Source: Balneolaceae bacterium (GTDB lineage Bacteria > Bacteroidota > Rhodothermia > Balneolales > Balneolaceae). From it: 14,721 nucleotides of DNA. Location: the NCBI GenBank assembly GCA_007134665.1, contig SLKH01000261.1:1-14721 (forward strand), given 5' to 3'. A program made the position numbers and the translations under genes. Positions 6,784 to 14,028 of this stretch are shown one piece after another. Each line of letters begins with the position of its first letter. Position 1 is the stretch's first letter. Under the pieces are notes generated by a model that was not told the DNA's origin, searched no databases, and saw only the letters and a program-made list of their open reading frames with translations.

Positions 6784-7830
6784 ATGAGCAAATTGAAAGG
6801 TGTGGGTATCGGAGCTGGATATTTTAGCGATTACCATTATGAGGCCTGGAATCGAATGGATGATGTAGAGATCATAGCCATTTGTGATCTGGATAAAGTA
6901 AAAGCACAAAAAGCAGCAAATAAGTGGAATGTACCAGCAGTCTATACTGATCCTGAAGAAATGCTACAGAAGGTAAAACCGGATTTTGTGGATATCATCA
7001 CTCCGCCTGCTACTCATATTCAATTGGTTCAAGCTGCTGCAGACCTGGGCATACCTGTCATCTGCCAAAAACCACTCGCAACCACCTATGAAGAAGCTTT
7101 ATCTATTGTTGAGTATGTTAACAAAAGACAAGTTCGATTTATGGTACATGAAAACTTTCGTTTTCAGCCCTGGTACCGGCAAATTAAAAAAATGATTGAC
7201 GCAGGTGATATCGGAAAATCCTTACATACTCTTTATTTCAGAATGCGCACCGGGGATGGCTGGGCGAAAGATGCCTATATTGATCGTCAACCTTATTTCA
7301 GGAAGATGCCTAAACTGCTTATTTATGAAACGGGCATCCATTTCATCGATACATATCGCTTTTTAGCCGGTGAGGTTAAGTCGGTCTATGCTCAGCTTAG
7401 GAAATTAAATAAAGTAATTGAAGGGGAAGATGCCGGTATTGTCCATTACAATTTCACATCGGGTGCCATAGGGCTTTATGACGGAAACAGATACAATGAA
7501 AGCACCTACTCAAATAACAGGTATACCTTTGGTGAATTTATTATTGAGGGAAGTAATGGTACTCTCCGGTTGGATGGGAAAGGAAATTTAACACTTCAGA
7601 ATCTGGGCAAAAAAATTCGACCTATTGACTATAAACATGAACAACGGAGATTTGCCGGCGACTGTGTCTATTTTACACAAAAGCACTTCATAAATGGACT
7701 GCTTAATGATTTGCCTTTTGAAACAAGCGGCCCGGATTACCTGCGTAATCTGGTGGTTCAGGATGCTATCTATGAATCAGCTCAAATGAACATGGTGGTG
7801 CAGGTTGTATACCCGGATAAAAATCATTGA
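6784..7830 (+). CDS. Gfo/Idh/MocA-family sugar oxidoreductase
   Basis: A 348-residue NAD(P)-dependent dehydrogenase. The N-terminal Rossmann fold has GIGAGYFS (residues 8-15). Asp35 at the end of strand 2 favours NAD. The ICQKPLA segment places the catalytic Lys96, with Gln in the usual Glu position of EKP. The C-terminal substrate domain includes VHENFRFQPWYR (121-132) and ETGIHFIDTYRF (182-193), with the probable catalytic His186 and the conserved Asp189. No signal peptide is present. Family members oxidise aldoses, inositols or their derivatives, often to lactones. The combination of CQKP and HENFRFQPWYR recalls enzymes annotated as D-apiose dehydrogenases, but this is from memory and only suggestive. 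It is the last gene of the operon and converges on the copper-domain gene across 127 bp. It probably performs the first or second oxidation of the sugar handled by the cluster. Confidence 0.92.
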   Translation: MSKLKGVGIGAGYFSDYHYEAWNRMDDVEIIAICDLDKVKAQKAANKWNVPAVYTDPEEMLQKVKPDFVDIITPPATHIQLVQAAADLGIPVICQKPLATTYEEALSIVEYVNKRQVRFMVHENFRFQPWYRQIKKMIDAGDIGKSLHTLYFRMRTGDGWAKDAYIDRQPYFRKMPKLLIYETGIHFIDTYRFLAGEVKSVYAQLRKLNKVIEGEDAGIVHYNFTSGAIGLYDGNRYNESTYSNNRYTFGEFIIEGSNGTLRLDGKGNLTLQNLGKKIRPIDYKHEQRRFAGDCVYFTQKHFINGLLNDLPFETSGPDYLRNLVVQDAIYESAQMNMVVQVVYPDKNH

Positions 7831-7957
7831 ACCTTCGCTGTAATTCCGATACAATGGCCTGTGCTGTTAATTCGTCTCTCCCCCTCTTCCCAATCTGTCT
7901 GTATGACTGGCTGAAATTGAAATTTTAAATCGAAAGTGATAAACAGTGGCTTCAGGG
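7831..7957. other. Convergent intergenic region
   Basis: A 127-bp gap between two converging genes. I searched for a hairpin with a T-run on either strand and found none that is convincing. Transcription may end by another mechanism. Confidence 0.4.
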
Positions 7958-10903
7958 TCAGTCCGTTACGATCAGCCGGCCCTGCATCGTCGTCCAGTGC
8001 ATGGCATATGTACATATGAATGGGTATTCACCGGGTGGGGGAACTGTGAAGGTGACTTCGACGACCTCACCGGGATCAGCCAGGTCCGTATATGCGATCA
8101 TGCGTTCCTCGTATTCCTCACCGACAGGAATCCACTGGTTCGTGAAAGCCGCCTGGAGGGAGGCCTCACCGATGACCGGGATATCCTCCTCCGTTTTTAC
8201 CAGAATAATGTTGTGAATCATATCCCCTACGTTATTATACCGGATCGTCAACGTCTCTCCCGCGGTAGCCCTTATCACATCGGGTTCGAAAGTCAGCTGG
8301 GTGCCTCGGGACCGTACCTCCACGACTCGTCCTATAACCTCCTCTTGAATAGCTGCTTCGTTGGTTGTTTCAGCTTGCTCCGCCTGATCCTGAACGACGC
8401 TTGAAGTCTCGGTCTTCGTACCATACTGAGTGTGACCTGTATGGGCATCACCAGGCACGTGATGGATCGTCTTGTGAATCAGTTGATCCAACTGAACTCC
8501 ATCTGCAGCGGTAATGTCGTAATCAATTTGCAGGATCATTCCCATCGAAGCTTCCAGCTGATTAGGCAAATCTTCAAGGATCGGCACAGGCGGAATCGAA
8601 CCCGAACTGAGATCCGGTATTTCGAGAAACACGGTTCGCCTATCATCGGAGAGCTCTACAGACCGGACTTGAACGTTGTCGGGACCCGCCTCACCGAGAT
8701 TGTCCAACGAGTAGAGCAGTCTGGAGCCGTACTGAGAATTCCATGGATACGTCCACTTGGAGAGATTGTAGTTTTCCGGATTCGTGGCCGACGCACGGTC
8801 AAGAGGTTCACCGAATCTGAGTTCAATACCTCCTTCTCGTGTATTCAGTGCCACCGGCAGATGCAGTTGTTCTCCCGTATATCTCACGCGATGTACAGAA
8901 CCCCATTCGCCACCGTGTGATGCAGAAGACCAGTTTGTCATGCCGACAACATAGAGGTGCCCATCTGTATGAAACCGCATATGCTGAAGTCCGGATTCGA
9001 ACCTTAGCGGAAGAACCATGTGCCCGCCCTGTGGTTGTCCATCCAACTCTTCCATCAGAACCAGAGAGAGGGTACCGCGGCCGTAGGACGTAAGAAGCAT
9101 ATGGCCCTGCAGCTCTTCCGGCCACGCAGGGTTATCGATGATTCGCGGCTGAGATGGCGAGTTGTCCGACCCGGGACCACCGTGCGGCGTCCAGATCAGC
9201 GGCCTCACCCACTGCTCGTCAGTGGGTGCCCAGCCATCGACGTAGTTGGCCCGGTGTGCTGAAGGAACGAATCCGTGGAATTCTTCCTCTACGATGCGCG
9301 TCACCTTGCTGGTGGGTACCCAGTTGCCCTCGTTATCTGAGTAATAAATCTCATCATCGGGACCGATACTCAATCCATTCGGATTTCTCAGCCCGGTGGC
9401 GATGATCTCGAGGTCTTCACCATCCGGAGAAAGCCGAAAGGCAACACCATGATGCGGCGTTATTTCAGCGGCGTTAGTCAGATCTGCGGCATTACCCGGA
9501 GGCCATGGTGTGGATTTGGCCCAAATAAAGCGGCCCTGCGAATCCACTTCGAGGTTCATGTTGAAGGCATGGTAGTTCGTGGCAGCCATGACCATGTTGT
9601 TGAAGTTCTCGTAATAATCCGCCTGTCCGTTTCCATTCAGATCGTGTAGGCGCGTAATCTGGTCCCGGCCGTTTACATAGATCTGGTCATCAACCACCAC
9701 GAGGCCGAGGGGCTGGTTCAGCCCTGTTGCGAAACGCTGCCAACGCAATGTCGACAGGTTCTCCCGGATTCCATCCAACAGCCAGATATCCCCGCTCAAT
9801 GATGCAATCAATGCACGCCCGTCAGAGAGAAAGTCGATTGCAGAAATCCGCAGGTGTGAGTTCCATGGATTATCTCTTGGGAGAACAAGCTCATCCACAG
9901 TGAACGGTCCGTATTCACTGGTCCCCATCCGGGCCTGCGTCTCGACGACGTCGTAATTCACGGGTCCCGGTTCCAGCAGCGATGAAAGATCCAGAGAGCC
10001 GATATCCGTCTCGAGATAATTTGCCATGTATTCGGCACCGGTACCTGACTGAAGCGGCCCGATAGCAAGCTGAAAGTGAAGATCGCTGTTCAGTTCGGGC
10101 AGAGTCAGGGACAGGTGCCCGTTCTCAAGATTCCATTCTATGCCTTCCGGCAGGCCCCGGAATCCGATGTGGCGCACATCTCCACCGGAATGAACGGTCA
10201 CATATCCGGCTTTTGAAGCGATCATCTCCTGTTCGAGGTTGGCCGACTGGCCGAACGGCGCGGGTACGACCAGCAACGTCAAACTCTCTTCCGTTGAACT
10301 CACATTGATAGTCCGGGTGAAGATGGGCTCACCTTGTACCCGTTCAAACCCGAATTTTTCGTAGATCTCTGCATCGGAGACCGTGAAAGAGAATATTATA
10401 TCGTCTCCGTGAACATGAAACCCCTCGTAGCGATGATCACCTCCTATCGGACCATAGCGCTGGGCATTCTTGGTCGATGTGCCCACCCGGGGATCACGCA
10501 GATCTGTCGACGTATTCCAGCCTGCCTTCTCACTGTTCAGGAAATGCAGGTGCCCGTCCGGTGTGGGCCACTGCTCGAGCCCGTCCCGTGCAGGAAGCCA
10601 ATGAAGCATTCCTCCCGTCCATGCACCTGCAACACGCAACAAATCGGTGTCAAACACCATCGTCGCCTCGAGTCCTGCTTTCACGGTAATCCCCTTGTAA
10701 ACGAAAATTCCTCTCGGACTCCAGGGGTCGGCAGCTATCGTGCTCGAAATAAACGATCCATGGTCCATTGGGTTCATGTTGTTGGCGCCTGCAAATTGAG
10801 CGTGTACGGAAATCGTCGCAGCCAATGAAGTAAATGCCAGAAGGATCATTAAGATGCCAGTCTTAGCCTTTTGAGTAGATAATCCAATTTTCAAAATATG
10901 CAT
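7958..10903 (-). CDS. Exported DUF6797-like / dehydrogenase-type beta-propeller protein with C-terminal blue-copper domain
   Basis: A 981-residue multidomain exported protein. Residues 1-36 are a signal peptide ending HAQ. Residues 37-330 form a beta-rich region resembling DUF6797. Residues 335-675 resemble the 'membrane-bound dehydrogenase' or sorbosone-dehydrogenase-like propeller (TGLNQPLGLVV, TGLRNPNGLSI, DDEIYYSDNEGNWVP). A calcium-type loop lies at DLNGNGQADYYE (421-432). Residues 680-800 are a beta-sandwich, followed by a Glu/Gln/Thr-rich linker (825-858). Residues 859-981 are a cupredoxin with a complete type-1 copper set: His897, Cys964, His969 and Met973 (C-x4-H-x3-M). An electron-transfer role is inferred: the propeller oxidises a substrate and the copper site accepts electrons. 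Related proteins in Planctomycetes/Verrucomicrobia often carry cytochrome c instead. It starts 11 bp after the VCBS gene. G+C is about 57-62% in sampled lines, above its neighbours. Confidence 0.82.
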   Translation of the reverse strand: MHILKIGLSTQKAKTGILMILLAFTSLAATISVHAQFAGANNMNPMDHGSFISSTIAADPWSPRGIFVYKGITVKAGLEATMVFDTDLLRVAGAWTGGMLHWLPARDGLEQWPTPDGHLHFLNSEKAGWNTSTDLRDPRVGTSTKNAQRYGPIGGDHRYEGFHVHGDDIIFSFTVSDAEIYEKFGFERVQGEPIFTRTINVSSTEESLTLLVVPAPFGQSANLEQEMIASKAGYVTVHSGGDVRHIGFRGLPEGIEWNLENGHLSLTLPELNSDLHFQLAIGPLQSGTGAEYMANYLETDIGSLDLSSLLEPGPVNYDVVETQARMGTSEYGPFTVDELVLPRDNPWNSHLRISAIDFLSDGRALIASLSGDIWLLDGIRENLSTLRWQRFATGLNQPLGLVVVDDQIYVNGRDQITRLHDLNGNGQADYYENFNNMVMAATNYHAFNMNLEVDSQGRFIWAKSTPWPPGNAADLTNAAEITPHHGVAFRLSPDGEDLEIIATGLRNPNGLSIGPDDEIYYSDNEGNWVPTSKVTRIVEEEFHGFVPSAHRANYVDGWAPTDEQWVRPLIWTPHGGPGSDNSPSQPRIIDNPAWPEELQGHMLLTSYGRGTLSLVLMEELDGQPQGGHMVLPLRFESGLQHMRFHTDGHLYVVGMTNWSSASHGGEWGSVHRVRYTGEQLHLPVALNTREGGIELRFGEPLDRASATNPENYNLSKWTYPWNSQYGSRLLYSLDNLGEAGPDNVQVRSVELSDDRRTVFLEIPDLSSGSIPPVPILEDLPNQLEASMGMILQIDYDITAADGVQLDQLIHKTIHHVPGDAHTGHTQYGTKTETSSVVQDQAEQAETTNEAAIQEEVIGRVVEVRSRGTQLTFEPDVIRATAGETLTIRYNNVGDMIHNIILVKTEEDIPVIGEASLQAAFTNQWIPVGEEYEERMIAYTDLADPGEVVEVTFTVPPPGEYPFICTYAMHWTTMQGRLIVTD

Positions 10904-10914
10904 TTTCTTGAAGC

Positions 10915-12387
10915 TTATGGGGTTAAATTTTCAATAAACAGGATGAAATTGTTTCCATCGAGAGCATTCTTTGAACCAGGAGACCACGGTTTTCCGATAA
11001 TGTCCATCCGGCCATTTCCTGTAATGTCGGCACAGACCATTTCATGGCCGGCTCCGAGGTTGACATCGGAGATCACATGTTCGGTAAACGTGACCGAGCC
11101 GTCAAACGAGGTAGCCAGGTTCTCCCAGAGAAGTCCAAAAGGTCGATCATTTGGCACCGGACGCCTTGCACGATCCCAATCCTGTTCAATCGTTGCGATA
11201 TCAGCACGCCCGTTACCGGTAAAATCTCCTACACACATACCGTGGATCCCACCAAGAACCCGGCCGTAATATTGCCACTCACCGTCAGCATCCCTTTCAA
11301 GGGCTCCTCCGGCAATGATATGTCGGTTCCACCGGATGTTTCCATCAAGGCCCATACCTAAATTTTCCAGCCACCAGATGCGACCGCCCACATATTCAGC
11401 ATCGGCTACTACAATATCGTTACGACCATTTCCGTTGATGTCTTCAACCCAGGTTTGTGTTCCATGGACAAAACCTGCTGCCCCGGGTATGCCTTCCAGA
11501 CTGCCAACAGGAAGGGACTGGATTGCCGGGAGGTTATGACCGACCCATTGGATGGGACCAGCTCCGCCAGGTCGTGGGATATTTTGAAACCACATGTGAC
11601 CGACGGCAATATCAGTACGTCCGTCACCTGTGATGTCGCCTGCCCCCGATGGTGCGAGGCCGGTGTGCGTGGTTGGTATGGAGATGATCCTGTTAACCCA
11701 CTCCTCGGTCGGATCTTCAGGTATCTGAAACCATCGAAGGCCGCCATTTGCACCATCCTGGTAATAGATCATTTCCAAACGCCCGTCACCAGTCAGATCT
11801 GCCAGCGTTTGGTCGTGCGGACCCGATAACCCTTCGACTATGCTGAATGCCTCCCACTGCCATCCATTCTCCTGATCTTCCGGATTCGGCCAAAGGAAAT
11901 CACCGTTTTCAAAACCAGGATTCAATACCCATTGAGTACCGGTAATAACATCACAGAGGCCATTACCGGTAATATCCAATGCCACAGCACCAACGTCTGT
12001 AGGCCCCCGGTCTTCACGAAACTGATAACGGATCCAAGTACCATCGCTTTGACGTTTGAAGATAAATCTGCCTCCTGAACCGCCTACCATATACTCGAGC
12101 TCACCATCGCCTGTAAAATCACAAAGATAGGTCTGGGAAGTGGCTCCTCTCGGGAAATCAGGATCGATGAGCCAGGAACGAAACCGGACCGGACTGGCAT
12201 TGGCAACCGGATATAAAGGTTTATACTGCTCAACGGGAAAGGTCCCCAGGTCGGTAGGCGTGAAATGAACCATACGTTCTCCTTGCTGAGCAATGGTTGC
12301 CTCCGGCATAATAGCCGAAAAAAAACCGGTGCCGAAAATACATACTATTAAAAAGAGACTGGTTCTAAATCTTTGAAAGTTAATCAT
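10915..12387 (-). CDS. Secreted VCBS/FG-GAP-type beta-propeller protein
   Basis: A 490-residue secreted protein. A signal peptide covers residues 1-34 (ending TIAQ). The mature part has seven calcium-binding loops of the form D-x-T/N-G-D/N-G, starting at Asp90, Asp138, Asp197, Asp251, Asp316, Asp388 and Asp454 (for example DFTGDGELEYM and DITGNGRTDIA-type segments). Seven repeats fit one closed seven-bladed propeller of the VCBS/FG-GAP type. No catalytic motif, membrane anchor or C-terminal sorting domain is visible, so it is more likely a binding or scaffold protein than an enzyme. It lies 124 bp downstream of the MFS gene and 11 bp upstream of the copper-domain protein, forming a two-gene exported unit. 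A functional partnership with that protein is inferred from the spacing and shared high G+C. Confidence 0.85.
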   Translation of the reverse strand: MINFQRFRTSLFLIVCIFGTGFFSAIMPEATIAQQGERMVHFTPTDLGTFPVEQYKPLYPVANASPVRFRSWLIDPDFPRGATSQTYLCDFTGDGELEYMVGGSGGRFIFKRQSDGTWIRYQFREDRGPTDVGAVALDITGNGLCDVITGTQWVLNPGFENGDFLWPNPEDQENGWQWEAFSIVEGLSGPHDQTLADLTGDGRLEMIYYQDGANGGLRWFQIPEDPTEEWVNRIISIPTTHTGLAPSGAGDITGDGRTDIAVGHMWFQNIPRPGGAGPIQWVGHNLPAIQSLPVGSLEGIPGAAGFVHGTQTWVEDINGNGRNDIVVADAEYVGGRIWWLENLGMGLDGNIRWNRHIIAGGALERDADGEWQYYGRVLGGIHGMCVGDFTGNGRADIATIEQDWDRARRPVPNDRPFGLLWENLATSFDGSVTFTEHVISDVNLGAGHEMVCADITGNGRMDIIGKPWSPGSKNALDGNNFILFIENLTP

Positions 12388-12511
12388 ATTTCATTCTCAG
12401 TGGTTTTGGTATTGTTTATATAGTTTTTCCATTATTAAAGGGTGTCCAAAGTCTGAATTGATCGTTAACAGATAAGACATAATTATTACATATGATTATA
12501 TAATTTATTGA
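12388..12511. other. Intergenic region between transporter and VCBS gene
   Basis: A 124-bp AT-rich gap on the left-pointing strand. It may hold a promoter for the exported propeller pair. I could not place a clear -7/-33 pair or a terminator. Confidence 0.3.
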
Positions 12512-13810
12512 TTAAGCATTGTTAAACAGAACTTTATCCGGATTCATAAACAGCCACATCACAATTGCAGTTACAGAAAGTGCAGCACAAGTATAAAAGA
12601 ACGGAATATGGCTTCCTGTTGCAGCAAATAAATAAGGATAAGTGATGATTGTTACGAAAGCACCAAGGTTTCCTGCCATATTCATTGTACCTGAGATCAC
12701 TCCTGCCCTTTCTTTTGCAATATCTATGCAGAATGACCAAGATGGGCTTAGGGTCATGTCGGCTCCAAATATCGCAACAGACATAAAAATAACTGCAACG
12801 ACGGGACTTTCAACAACGGTCACCATCACCATTCCAATTGCAGCCAGAAAAAAACCGATCATTGCCGGTACTCGTCTGGAAATTTTTAAGCTTTGTTTCT
12901 TTTTAAAAATAATATCCACCAACCAACCTGAAAACCAGTTCCCTACAGCACCAGCCAACAATGGAAACATGGAATAAAATCCGGCTTGAACTATATCCAC
13001 CTGAAATCTGTCAGTTATATAGGGAAGCATCCATGTAAGAGTAAAATAAAAAGTAAAATTACTGGCTATATACTGACCCATTGCCAGCCACATATTACCA
13101 GACTTGACTAATTTTGGAAATGAAAACGGTGGAAGTATACCAACAGTTGGTTGCTGTCTTGTTTCTACAATATAATTTGCTTCCTCTTCACTTACCCAAC
13201 TGGTCTCTTCAGGAGTATCCCGAAAAACTAAATACCAAAATATGGCATATAGTACACCTATTGCACCAATAACTACAAATGAGAGTCGCCATCCAATATG
13301 TGAAATCATTAATGCAACCAAAGGTAAAGTAAAAGCCGCTCCGATTCTCGAACCTGAAAAATTGATCCCCTGAACAATGCCTCTTTCATTTAAAGGAAAC
13401 CAATTATATACGACTTTTGACAAAGCCGGAAATGCACCTGCCTCCCCGGCACCAAAAATAAAACGAATAACAAGTAATGACGTATAGTTCCAGGTTGCAG
13501 CAGTTAATTTTGTGCAAATCGACCAGAAAATGATAATAAAAGTTAAAACAGACCTTGGCCCTTTTTTGTCAGCCCATGCACCCGTAGGTGCCTGAAATAA
13601 AGCATATCCAAGAGTGAACATTGCCATAACCCAACCAAACTGAATATCAGTAAGACCCAGATCATGCACAATTGAATCTCTGCCTGCTGATATAGCTGCT
13701 CTATCTATGTAAAGGTTTACCGTATGTAGAAAGGTTAAAAAAACCAAAAATGCCCTGGCAGGAAGAGGTATAGTGACATTTCTTAAGAAAGGAATTTTCA
13801 TTTTGTGCAT
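12512..13810 (-). CDS. MFS transporter, anion:cation symporter (ACS) family
   Basis: A 432-residue inner-membrane carrier with about twelve hydrophobic segments and no signal peptide. Features of the ACS family (hexuronate, galactarate, glucarate and other organic anion importers such as ExuT and GudP) include VNLYIDRAAIS in the first membrane segment, FGWVMAMFTLGYALFQAPTGAWADKKGPR (loop 2-3 motif, here only summarised by its WADKKGPR end), GAGEAGAFPA in segment 4, and ERAGVISGTMNMAGNLG in the C-terminal half. Length is normal for the family. The likely substrate is an acidic sugar, consistent with the acid-sugar kinase nearby. Met1 at 13810 is taken as start; a second ATG three codons later (13801) is equally possible because neither has a Shine-Dalgarno. 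The gene points the same way as the two exported propeller genes that follow it. Confidence 0.93.
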   Translation of the reverse strand: MHKMKIPFLRNVTIPLPARAFLVFLTFLHTVNLYIDRAAISAGRDSIVHDLGLTDIQFGWVMAMFTLGYALFQAPTGAWADKKGPRSVLTFIIIFWSICTKLTAATWNYTSLLVIRFIFGAGEAGAFPALSKVVYNWFPLNERGIVQGINFSGSRIGAAFTLPLVALMISHIGWRLSFVVIGAIGVLYAIFWYLVFRDTPEETSWVSEEEANYIVETRQQPTVGILPPFSFPKLVKSGNMWLAMGQYIASNFTFYFTLTWMLPYITDRFQVDIVQAGFYSMFPLLAGAVGNWFSGWLVDIIFKKKQSLKISRRVPAMIGFFLAAIGMVMVTVVESPVVAVIFMSVAIFGADMTLSPSWSFCIDIAKERAGVISGTMNMAGNLGAFVTIITYPYLFAATGSHIPFFYTCAALSVTAIVMWLFMNPDKVLFNNA

Positions 13811-14028
13811 ACAAGGAACAGTAAATTATTGAAATTTTTAATAATCTAATCCCATATTATTCAGTGAATCATTCGAAATGTACACTCCCCATCCTATTCG
13901 GGTATTTTTTGATCATCAAGCTTTAAGTACTATCAAACCAATTCCAGGTGGTTTCAACCGATCCGAATTCATCCAGAAATCAATTGAATTTAGTGCAATT
14001 TTAATATGGTAATTTGAAATGGTTGAAT
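13811..14028. other. Intergenic region upstream of the transporter
   Basis: 218 bp without a credible gene. It should contain the transporter promoter. A short inverted repeat GGTT-TC-AACC is visible near 13950-13959, and TTGT-GCAT-ACAA overlaps the transporter start codon. Both are too short to call with confidence. Confidence 0.35.

Noticed and set aside
7824..8015. A 63-codon minus-strand frame reaching into the convergent gap
   Set aside because: It starts inside the copper-domain gene in another frame and ends in the Gfo/Idh/MocA gene; no motif or start signal supports it.
7946..8920. Two plus-strand open frames (7946-8404 and 8432-8920) opposite the copper-domain gene
   Set aside because: They lie antisense to a well-supported 981-codon gene, have no recognisable domain, and arise because the G+C-rich gene has few stop codons on its opposite strand.
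10334..10828. A 164-codon plus-strand open frame
   Set aside because: It is antisense to the signal-peptide and N-terminal coding part of the copper-domain gene, with a Cys/Arg/His-rich composition typical of a shadow frame.
10898..11829. Overlapping plus-strand frames opposite the VCBS gene
   Set aside because: The VCBS frame has seven in-phase calcium loops and a signal peptide; the opposite frames show nothing coherent.
13946..13962. Short GGTT-TC-AACC inverted repeat upstream of the transporter as an operator
   Set aside because: The arms are only 4 bp, it has no copy elsewhere, and it does not resemble the palindrome at 3552-3569.
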